27,922 nucleotides of DNA, from the NCBI GenBank assembly GCA_900543305.1, contig UQQZ01000030.1:1-27922 (forward strand). Direction: 5' to 3'. The position numbers and the translations under genes are program-made. Below are positions 21,951 through 27,922 of this stretch, piece after piece; position 1 is the first letter of the stretch, and each line of letters starts with the position of its first letter. This stretch comes from an uncultured Oscillospiraceae bacterium. Lineage in GTDB: Bacteria > Bacillota > Clostridia > Oscillospirales > Acutalibacteraceae. Below the pieces are notes generated by a model. That model had not been told where the DNA came from, did no database searches, and saw only the letters and a program-made list of their open reading frames with translations.

Positions 21951-23903
21951 TTACCACTGGGTCAATTCCAGATACAGGTCTTTGTACTGTTTTGCGGAGT
22001 TTTCCCAGGAAACGTCCTTGGCCATGTCCCGCTGGACCACTTCGTCCCAATGATAGCGGTTGGTGAAATATTCGGTCTTGGCTCGATTGATGGCATCCAG
22101 AAGCAAGCCGGCCTCGTAGCGGTCAAAGGTAAAGCCGTTGCCGTCACCGGTAAAGGTGTTATAGGGCTGCACAGTATCTTTCAAGCCGCCGGTTTCCCGG
22201 ACAATGGGAATGGTACCGTAATGCATGGCGTTGAGCTGGGTCAGGCCACAGGGCTCAAACCGGGAAGGTACCAGCAGGGCGTCGGAGCCGGCGTAAATGC
22301 GGTGGGCTCGGGCTTCGTCATACTGGATGCAGGCGGCAAAGGAGCCCCGGTAAGCGCCCTCGTAATACCGGAAGGTATCCTCATACTGCTTGTCACCGGT
22401 ACCCAGTACCACCACCTGGGTGTTGCCGTCCATCACCTGAGGAATGACGGTGCTCACAAGATCCAGACCCTTCTGGTTGGTGAGCCGGGAGATCAGGCCG
22501 ATGACGAATTTGCTTTCATCCTCTTCCAGCCCCAATTCTTTCTGGAGAGCCAGTTTATTTTCCATCTTGTGATCCAACACATTGCCCAAGCCATAGTTGA
22601 CTGCCAAAGCGGGATCTGTTTCCGGGTTCCACATGTCGTAGTCGATGCCGTTGACAATGCCTCTGAGCTTATAGTTGTGATACCGCAAATGGCCTTCCAG
22701 ATGTTCTCCATACTCGCTGGTCTGGATTTCCTGGGCATAGGTTCCGCTTACCGTGGTGATGCGGTCCGCGTAAGCCAATCCACCCTTGAGCATATTGGCG
22801 TCCACATAATCCTGCTTCAAAGCGCCCATGTTGAATACGGAATCGGGCAGGCCGGACCAATATTGGATGGTGGGAATATTGTAAACACCTTGGAAACGGA
22901 GGTTGTGGATGGTGAGAATGGATTTGGCGTGGCCCACCGGGGAATCCTGGAACAAGGTTCGCAGATACACCGGTACAAGAGCCGCCTGCCAGTCGTGGCA
23001 GTGGATGATATCGGGAATCCAGTTCAGAAAGTTCAACGCTGCCAATGCCGCTTTGCTGAAGAAGCAGTATTTCGGGATGTCGTCCACCAGGTTGATATAG
23101 GGGTTGCCGGAGGAGAAAAACTCCTGGTTATCGATAAAATCGTACACCACGCCGTCGCAGATGTATTCCATAATTCCCACATAGTACTCCCGGCCGGTTT
23201 TGCCCAGATCCATGTAAAATTCGCCCCGATAGACCATCTTTTCCTGGTATTTCTGGGGAATGCAGGCGTAACGGGGCAGGATCACACGAACATCGCAGTT
23301 GAGTCGTACCAACTCCCGGGGCAGGGCGTACATGACGTCGCCCAAGCCTCCGGTTTTGACAAAGGGATGGCATTCCGAACCGATGAACGCCACGCTTCTG
23401 CGAGGCAGATTGGTCATTACATTCACAGGTGCAGCCTCCTCAACAACAGGTGTGGGCTCCTCAGGGGCAGGAGCAGCCTTCTTCTTGGTGGTCGTCTTCT
23501 TTTTGGGAGTGGTCTCTGCTTTCTTTGTGATCGCTGCAGTCTTTTTCTTAGCAGGCTTTTTCTTGGAAGTAGCAGGTGTTTTTGCCTTCTCTTCGGCAGG
23601 CGCCGGTTCCTTGGCGGGGGCAGGCTCCTTCTGGGGAGCTTTCGCCGGTTCCGCCGCAGGAGCAGCTTTCTCCTCTACGGGAGCGTCCTTTTTCTCGGTA
23701 GGTGCCGTTTCCTTGGCGGGGGCAGGCTCCTTTTGGGAAGCTTTTGCCGTTTCTGCCGCAGGAGCGGCCTTCTCCTCTACGGGAGCCGATTTTTCCTCTG
23801 TGGGCGCAGTTACCCCAGGGGATGTGTTCTTTTCCGCAACGGGGGCTGCCGTATCCGTTGCAGCGGGTTTCTGTTTCATGGGATTAGCTTTTTTCCGTGC
23901 CAT
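21951..23903 (-). CDS. glgA: glycogen synthase with long low-complexity N-terminal extension
   Basis: A 650-residue protein. Residues about 168-650 are a complete bacterial ADP-glucose glycogen synthase (GT5): KTGGLGDV (183-190), HCHDWQAALVPVYLR, TIHNLRFQGVY, NGIDYDMWNPETD, SRLTNQKGLDL and RFEPCGLTQLNAMHYGTIP. The first 165 or so residues are rich in Ala, Pro, Lys and Glu, with a 34-residue unit repeated twice (about 39-72 and 73-106) and then a Lys-rich H1-like stretch. Normal GlgA starts at the KTGG region. Start at 23903 has AAAGGAAG in front. No other glycogen gene is in view. Confidence 0.93.
   Translation of the reverse strand: MARKKANPMKQKPAATDTAAPVAEKNTSPGVTAPTEEKSAPVEEKAAPAAETAKASQKEPAPAKETAPTEKKDAPVEEKAAPAAEPAKAPQKEPAPAKEPAPAEEKAKTPATSKKKPAKKKTAAITKKAETTPKKKTTTKKKAAPAPEEPTPVVEEAAPVNVMTNLPRRSVAFIGSECHPFVKTGGLGDVMYALPRELVRLNCDVRVILPRYACIPQKYQEKMVYRGEFYMDLGKTGREYYVGIMEYICDGVVYDFIDNQEFFSSGNPYINLVDDIPKYCFFSKAALAALNFLNWIPDIIHCHDWQAALVPVYLRTLFQDSPVGHAKSILTIHNLRFQGVYNIPTIQYWSGLPDSVFNMGALKQDYVDANMLKGGLAYADRITTVSGTYAQEIQTSEYGEHLEGHLRYHNYKLRGIVNGIDYDMWNPETDPALAVNYGLGNVLDHKMENKLALQKELGLEEDESKFVIGLISRLTNQKGLDLVSTVIPQVMDGNTQVVVLGTGDKQYEDTFRYYEGAYRGSFAACIQYDEARAHRIYAGSDALLVPSRFEPCGLTQLNAMHYGTIPIVRETGGLKDTVQPYNTFTGDGNGFTFDRYEAGLLLDAINRAKTEYFTNRYHWDEVVQRDMAKDVSWENSAKQYKDLYLELTQW
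23594..23797. repeat. 102-bp tandem repeat inside glgA
   Basis: Two copies with a period of 102 bases (23594-23695 and 23696-23797) encode two near-identical 34-residue blocks containing APVEEKAAPAAE and QKEPAPAKE. They differ by scattered substitutions, so the duplication is not very recent. Confidence 0.8.
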
Positions 23904-23917
23904 AGCGAATCTTCCTT

Positions 23918-24115
23918 TCACCAATCTATCATCGTTGGAGTTCTCAGAATCTCCTCACATGCATGTGGGACAAATCCAAGCGCTGGGCTTTTGGCGGTTT
24001 CGTGGGAATAGGACATTCCTTTTCCCGTTTCGCGGTTTTTTAGGGACACGCAAGGTGTTCCGGTACCTGTTCTGGAATCAGGGAGAATCCTTTCTTTTTT
24101 CTCGGACGACATCAT
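23918..24115 (-). CDS. possible small ORF in the glgA leader
   Basis: A 65-codon frame lies wholly inside the 5' leader of glgA, beginning about 40 bases after the -10 box and ending just before the glgA ribosome binding site. Purine-rich GGAAAG lies four bases before its ATG (seven before a second ATG). The predicted peptide is hydrophilic with no recognised domain. It may be a leader peptide or chance. Confidence 0.3.
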   Translation of the reverse strand: MMSSEKKERILPDSRTGTGTPCVSLKNRETGKGMSYSHETAKSPALGFVPHACEEILRTPTMIDW

Positions 24116-24154
24116 CCATCTTTCCGGCGTCTCCCCTTTCCTCTTTTTGGATTC

Positions 24155-24183
24155 ATTATAGCAAAAAACAGCTTGTGATACAA
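24155..24183 (-). promoter_or_regulatory. strong sigma-A promoter of glgA
   Basis: Minus-strand TTGTAT (24183-24178), 17-base spacer and TATAAT (24160-24155) with extended TG-n. It leaves an unusually long leader of about 245 bases. Confidence 0.82.
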
Positions 24184-24309
24184 GAAATAATAGTGAAAAA
24201 GCCGGTTTTCTACGGTAAAATCTTTCCCATTGACTTTCCTTCCAGGGAAAACAGAGAGCGTTTGACCAATCCCTGTTGGGAAGTGGAATCTTCTGTGACC
24301 TCTATAGAT
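24184..24309. other. gap between MFS gene and glgA promoter, no gene
   Basis: Contains no convincing reading frame. No strong terminator for the MFS gene was found; its transcript may run into the glgA leader. Confidence 0.4.
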
Positions 24310-25590
24310 TCAAGCAGCTTTTTCTTCCATCCTGGGTTCCTGGATGCGTCCAATGACCACCATGGCCAATAAAAACAGCAGGAAGGTAAAGGCAAAGGGA
24401 AGACGCCGGTCCAGGCTGGAAAGCCACCCTGTCAGGTAGCCGAAGGGAGAAGAGAGGGCGATGGTGGAGGCCATAATCAAGGCATTCAGCCGAGCCCGTT
24501 CCTGGGGGTTAATGGTCAGTTGAAGCAAAGCGTCTTTGCGAGGATTGATCAGAGCGGCCGCCACAGCGGAAACAAATACATAGAGCAGCACAAATCCCAG
24601 ACTGTCCGTAGGAGAGAAGATCAGTACCAGGGCAGCCACGCAGTACAGTCCCAGGCCAATCCACAGGGGTATGCGGAATTTTGTGGCGCTCAGGCGATGT
24701 TGAATGCCCACCATGAAGACCAGCATGACGGAGGCGTTTAGAATGGGGAACAAGGCCAGGAAATTTTCCGAAAGTCCCAGCCGCTGGGTGACATAGAGGC
24801 TGAAAAAGTTGGTGCTCACCATGTTGGTGATGTAGAGGATCACGGACACGGCCACAGCTTTCAATACGCCCCTGTCTTGTAGCAGACGAGGGATCAGCTG
24901 GCGGTATTCTCCCAGCATGTGAAAAACCGAGACTCCCTTTGTTTCTGCCCGGCGGATTTGGCCTTGTTTTGTTTCCCGGCAAAAGCGGAAGGTAATCAGG
25001 GTTTTGGTGATCATGGTCAGGGAAAAGAGAACATACAGTACCCGCACCACCGGTACAACGGAGTAGGCATTGACAAACAAACCGGAAATAGGGGCAAAAA
25101 ACACAGCTACCAATCCGCCGATACTCACCCAGGTATAAAGTCCCACCAGATCTTTGGGGTGAGCATCCTCAATGAGCAGGCAGTACCAGGCCGTCTGGTT
25201 GATCTGCTCGAAGCAGTTGAGGATGGCGGCCAGCAAAAACAGCCAGAAGTTGTTGGACACGGACCACACCAGACAGGCCATGGCCCAACCGAAAAAGTCC
25301 CCCATCATGGTGGTGAATTTCCGGCCCAGCTTGTCGGCCAGGATTCCGGCGAAAAAGGAGAAAAATACCTGAACCACCATGGCCACAGAGAGAATCAGCC
25401 CGATCTGTACGTCGGTGATGCCCTGGGTGTACATGTACAAGGTGGCGAAGGGGGAGATCAAGTTGTAGGGAATGCCCCACAAAGGCTCGATGAGCACCAG
25501 TGTCCGGGGATTTCCCTGGTTATCCGCCAACACTTGAATCAGAGGATGTTCTCTCAGCCGTCTCATTGCCGATTTCAGATTCATATTCAT
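24310..25590 (-). CDS. MFS transporter
   Basis: A membrane protein of about 426 residues with 12 hydrophobic helices. The MFS signature between helices 2 and 3 is present as GILADKLGRKF. The N terminus carries a soluble stretch (about residues 1-30) before the first helix, and a basic cytoplasmic loop divides the halves around residue 215. The substrate is unknown; the second half, with NPRKDALLQL, is like drug or solute efflux permeases of Firmicutes. Start is ambiguous: in-frame ATGs at 25599, 25590 and 25584 share one weak GGGG site. It is 719 bases from its nearest coding neighbour's stop to glgA's start only through the leader region, so a common transcript is unproven. Confidence 0.83.
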   Translation of the reverse strand: MNMNLKSAMRRLREHPLIQVLADNQGNPRTLVLIEPLWGIPYNLISPFATLYMYTQGITDVQIGLILSVAMVVQVFFSFFAGILADKLGRKFTTMMGDFFGWAMACLVWSVSNNFWLFLLAAILNCFEQINQTAWYCLLIEDAHPKDLVGLYTWVSIGGLVAVFFAPISGLFVNAYSVVPVVRVLYVLFSLTMITKTLITFRFCRETKQGQIRRAETKGVSVFHMLGEYRQLIPRLLQDRGVLKAVAVSVILYITNMVSTNFFSLYVTQRLGLSENFLALFPILNASVMLVFMVGIQHRLSATKFRIPLWIGLGLYCVAALVLIFSPTDSLGFVLLYVFVSAVAAALINPRKDALLQLTINPQERARLNALIMASTIALSSPFGYLTGWLSSLDRRLPFAFTFLLFLLAMVVIGRIQEPRMEEKAA

Positions 25591-25619
25591 TAGCCCCATT
25601 CCATGTGATTTTCCCACCC

Positions 25620-25648
25620 ATTCTATCACACTCCCCGACGCTGGAAAA
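25620..25648 (-). promoter_or_regulatory. possible promoter of the MFS gene
   Basis: Minus-strand TTTTCC (25648-25643), 17-base spacer and TAGAAT (25625-25620) with extended TG-n. The -35 is poor; position supports it. Confidence 0.35.
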
Positions 25649-25724
25649 GGGGAAAACAGCGGAAGCTGCCTCTATTCCTTCCAACTGGCCAGGGATTCTG
25701 AATGCACCAAACTCCAGGTGATCT

Positions 25725-26819
25725 TTATGGCAATTTTCCAAGCTGGATGCGGTGTTTCAGATCCAGAATCTTTCCCTGAATCTGCTCCATTACAGCCAAA
25801 AAGGCGCTGTCGTCCTTGCCGCTGGGATCCTCCAACCCCCAGTCCTCTCGGTAGGAACAAGGAAAAGTGGGACACTGCACGTTGCATCCCATGGTAACCA
25901 CAATGTCCACAGCAGGTAGCTGGGAGAGAGGTTTGCTGTACTGGGTCTGTTCCATGTCGATGCCGTGAACCTGCTTCATCAGACGCACCGCATGGGGATT
26001 GATCCCGGTACCAGGTTCGGTTCCTGCGGACAAGCTCTCAAAGACATCGCCGGCCAGTTTTTTGCCCAGAGCTTCGGCGATCTGACTGCGGCAGGAGTTG
26101 TGGACGCAAAGAAAGGCCACCTTGGGCTTTTTGTGGTTGACAGCCGAAAAAGGACAACGTTTGCCAAGGCACTGGTTATTGTGGGCACTGTAGGAGCAGA
26201 CGGGTACCGTGCGCTCCATTTCTACGCCCAGATGTTCCCGCACAAAGTCCACTGCCGCAAGAATGGCCAGGAAGGAATCCCGTTTGCAGCATCGGGGACC
26301 GCCCACCTGGCCGATGCGGTCCAGGGCGTGGGCGGTCATGCGGTTGCTCAGTCCCCAAGGTTCCTGAGCCAAAGGATTGGACTGGGTGGCAATGGCCAAA
26401 AACTGTCCTGTACCGATTCCTGCTCCACAGGCGCCCCAGAATCCGCAGGCTCCCCCAGGCACCGATTTTCCCCGGCTGTACATTTCCTGGAGGGCCGCTT
26501 CCAAGTCCAGAGAGCCCCCTGCATTCTTGTAAGCAGTGAGCAGCGCCGCGCCTACCATTACATGGTGCTCCGGTCCGTGCATGTGGCAGAAAGGAAGATC
26601 CATCATCCGTCGGACGATGGCTATGGGGTCGGTGGAGGTCTCCGCCAGACACAGGCCGAAGATGCTGTCCATGCCCTGGGTGTGGCAATCGTTGCACACA
26701 TAGTGGCCGTTCACACAGCGGGTTTTACTGGGCTCTCGTTTATGACAGATGGCGCACTCCATGACCTGATCCCGTGTCAGATATTCCAAAGGCGCCTTGC
26801 AAATCAAACATTCTTCCAT
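25725..26819 (-). CDS. DUF5714 domain fused to thioredoxin-type arsenate reductase/LMW phosphatase domain
   Basis: A 364-residue two-domain protein. Residues 1 to about 228 match the Cys-rich DUF5714 family: CLICKAPLEY, MECAICHK, CVNGHYVCNDCH, FCHMHGPEHHVMVG, PGGACGFWGACGAG and GGPRCCKRDS. Residues about 233-364 form an ArsC/low-molecular-weight phosphatase domain: the CX5R loop is CVHNSCR (238-244), the acid loop is LEDPSGKDD (Asp331), and extra cysteines sit in GCNVQCPTFPC (312, 316, 321), as in thiol-coupled arsenate reductases. DUF5714 function is unknown to me. Start has an AAGGAGG site. The frame is continuous across the junction. Confidence 0.88.
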   Translation of the reverse strand: MEECLICKAPLEYLTRDQVMECAICHKREPSKTRCVNGHYVCNDCHTQGMDSIFGLCLAETSTDPIAIVRRMMDLPFCHMHGPEHHVMVGAALLTAYKNAGGSLDLEAALQEMYSRGKSVPGGACGFWGACGAGIGTGQFLAIATQSNPLAQEPWGLSNRMTAHALDRIGQVGGPRCCKRDSFLAILAAVDFVREHLGVEMERTVPVCSYSAHNNQCLGKRCPFSAVNHKKPKVAFLCVHNSCRSQIAEALGKKLAGDVFESLSAGTEPGTGINPHAVRLMKQVHGIDMEQTQYSKPLSQLPAVDIVVTMGCNVQCPTFPCSYREDWGLEDPSGKDDSAFLAVMEQIQGKILDLKHRIQLGKLP

Positions 26820-26864
26820 GGTGTTTTGTCCTCCTTGGGTTTGTCCGCTTCTACCCCACTCAAG

Positions 26865-27437
26865 TTATGGGCGGGTTTTCTGGTGCTGTTGCATAACCTG
26901 GGCCAGAGTTTGCGCCGCCAGTCGGGTGCCCCGTTCATTGGGGTGGACGCCGTCGGAAGCGTAGAGATTCTGGGTGTCAGCCAACTCGAAAAAACGATTT
27001 CCTACATCTGCCAGGAGAGCGCCATTTTCCTGGGCAGCTTGGCGGTACGCCTGGGAAAGTCCTCTTGCCATGCCTTCATACGTCCAGCCTTTGGCTTGGA
27101 GCTTGGCTCCGCCCTTCTGATAAGCCCAAGTGGCGTAGAGAACGGGAACAGCACCCTGCTGCCGGATTTGTGTGCAAAGCCGTTTGACGCTGGAGAAGAA
27201 ACTTTCAGGAGACGTCAGCGGGCCGTGGCTCATCTCCTGAAGCACCACAAAGTCCCAGTGTTCCCGGGCCAGAGCCTCTTGCGTTCGGGCGCCCAGGTTG
27301 GTCTTGGGATTCAGTTGTTCCGACAGCCGGGCCCCGCCTCGGGTGTGGGAAACCACTTCCGCACCGGTCAACTCTCCCAGAATCTGGGGGAGAGCATTGG
27401 AGGAGGTAAAGCTGTTTCCCAGCATGAGAATGCGCAT
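26865..27437 (-). CDS. SGNH/GDSL-type hydrolase (DUF4886-like)
   Basis: A 190-residue SGNH-fold protein, expected to be a cytoplasmic esterase or deacetylase since no signal peptide is seen. Block I is LMLGNSFTSSN with Ser9 as nucleophile; the catalytic Asp and His are in SDGVHPNERG (Asp162, His165). VVLQEMSHG (64-72) marks the block III position. The start has a GATAAGGAG site. It lies 45 bases upstream of the DUF5714-ArsC gene in the same orientation and may be co-transcribed with it. Confidence 0.85.
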   Translation of the reverse strand: MRILMLGNSFTSSNALPQILGELTGAEVVSHTRGGARLSEQLNPKTNLGARTQEALAREHWDFVVLQEMSHGPLTSPESFFSSVKRLCTQIRQQGAVPVLYATWAYQKGGAKLQAKGWTYEGMARGLSQAYRQAAQENGALLADVGNRFFELADTQNLYASDGVHPNERGTRLAAQTLAQVMQQHQKTRP

Positions 27438-27546
27438 AAGGATGCTCCTTATCTATGGTTTTGAATTTGTTCCATTATACAGGATTGCCGGGGAAGGGGC
27501 AAGGCGGCAAGGAAAAATCCAAAGAGACTGAGCCATCCCAAGGGAC

Positions 27547-27586
27547 AAAAAACAGGGCGGCATGGTGATAAAACCATGTCGCCCTG
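27547..27586 (-). terminator. intrinsic terminator after the AzlC/MFS-like gene
   Basis: Minus-strand CAGGGCGACATGGT (27586-27573) pairs with ACCATGCCGCCCTG (27566-27553), 14 pairs with one G-T, followed by TTTTTT (27552-27547). It isolates the gene at the window edge from the SGNH hydrolase gene. Confidence 0.88.
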
Positions 27587-27618
27587 GAGCGTTTTTGGAA
27601 AAATGAAGAGTGCCTCAA

Positions 27619-27922
27619 TCAGGAGCGGACCATTTTGCTGGCCAGCTTCTGGGCCACGAGAACCAGCACGATGGCGGCCACCGCCAAAATGGCGGAGCCC
27701 ACAAAGCCCAAAGTGTACTGGCCGGTGGTGTCATAGAAATAGGCGCTGATCTTGGGGCCTACAAAGGCGCCGATGCCGGAGCCGATGATCCAGTAACTCT
27801 GGTCAAGCACGGCAATCGCAAATAAGAACTGCTCCTCCTTCACATCCTTCGGCACTTTTGTGACAAAGAAAAGTGAGTAGGTCTCATCCGTCAGGGAAAA
27901 AATCATATAAAGCTTCCGGCGG
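27619..27922 (-). CDS. membrane protein C-terminal fragment, apparent AzlC/OFA-MFS chimera (5' end outside window)
   Basis: The frame is open to the window edge, with RRKLYMIFSLTDETYSLFF at its start, so this is the C-terminal part of a longer protein. The first half (LTDETYSLFF to DQSYWIIGS) looks like the end of AzlC, the branched-chain amino acid exporter subunit. The second half (IGAFVGPKISAYFYDTTG onward) looks like the last helices of oxalate/formate-type MFS transporters. The switch occurs near the shared Gly-rich IGSGIGAF. No azlD-like gene follows; a terminator does. Confidence 0.55.
   Translation of the reverse strand, partial: RRKLYMIFSLTDETYSLFFVTKVPKDVKEEQFLFAIAVLDQSYWIIGSGIGAFVGPKISAYFYDTTGQYTLGFVGSAILAVAAIVLVLVAQKLASKMVRS

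Noticed and set aside
23594..23797. 102-bp tandem repeat considered as a mobile or CRISPR-like repeat
   Set aside because: It is in frame, has only two diverged copies and encodes the low-complexity tail of GlgA.
21924..24011. A 695-codon open frame on the plus strand opposite glgA
   Set aside because: It is antisense to a gene with all GlgA motifs, its product is repetitive low-complexity sequence from the repeat region, and it has no matching family or ribosome binding site.
25965..27464. A 499-codon open frame on the plus strand
   Set aside because: It runs antisense through two well-supported genes (DUF5714-ArsC and SGNH hydrolase) and shows no domain.
1..27922. CRISPR arrays, insertion sequences, tRNA or rRNA genes
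   Set aside because: No regularly spaced repeats, transposase-like frames with terminal inverted repeats, or recognisable tRNA/rRNA sequences were seen.

Overview
The window looks like chromosomal DNA of an anaerobic, spore-forming Firmicute of the Clostridia, probably an Oscillospirales-type gut organism. The evidence is the spoIVB-spo0A pair, strong AGGAGG ribosome binding sites with sigma-A promoters, a T-box riboswitch, a ferredoxin-dependent 2-oxoacid oxidoreductase operon, moderately high GC coding DNA and small AT-rich gaps. The taxonomic placement is inference. I see no rRNA, tRNA, CRISPR array, insertion sequence or prophage.

Layout. 1-2966 (+): the C-terminal part of a PcrA/UvrD helicase, a zinc-ribbon membrane protein and a cysteine-rich conserved protein, closed by a terminator. 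3020-3596 (+): a MarR-type repressor with a perfect promoter and a palindromic operator over its transcription start. 3705-5370 (-): a likely fic, Spx/ArsC-like, thpR operon. 5737-7123 (-): dtd and a GNAT-like acyltransferase, divergent from 7275-9792 (+) with an aldose epimerase, a MazG-like pyrophosphohydrolase and an MFS transporter. 10020-12036 (-): spoIVB and spo0A, followed upstream by a 635-base gap with a structured element and an orphan terminator. 12672-16182 (+): a CooC/MinD-like ATPase, then ferredoxin, alpha, beta and gamma subunits of a VOR-type 2-oxoacid:ferredoxin oxidoreductase. 16278-18840 (-): a T-box leader (apparent Trp specifier) controlling an iron-type alcohol dehydrogenase and a YkvI-family transporter. 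19078-21793: a lactonase (+) convergent with a sialidase-like protein and a VOC protein (-). 21951-25590 (-): glycogen synthase with a long lysine/alanine/proline extension, and an MFS transporter. 25725-27922 (-): a DUF5714-ArsC fusion, an SGNH hydrolase and the end of an apparently chimeric AzlC/MFS-like membrane protein cut by the window edge.

Most interesting points: (1) Spo0A keeps its DNA-binding domain, but its receiver has Glu at the phosphorylated Asp position and has lost the conserved Lys and one acidic-pocket residue; (2) a tryptophan-type T-box in front of a dehydrogenase and an orphan transporter; (3) a class II-like Fic protein whose Fic motif lacks both the metal-binding acid and the first Arg; (4) a glycogen synthase with a repeat-bearing, histone-H1-like N-terminal tail; (5) the DUF5714-arsenate reductase fusion; (6) the AzlC/MFS chimera; (7) an unassigned structured RNA candidate upstream of spoIVB. 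No whole new multi-gene defence or mobile system is evident.
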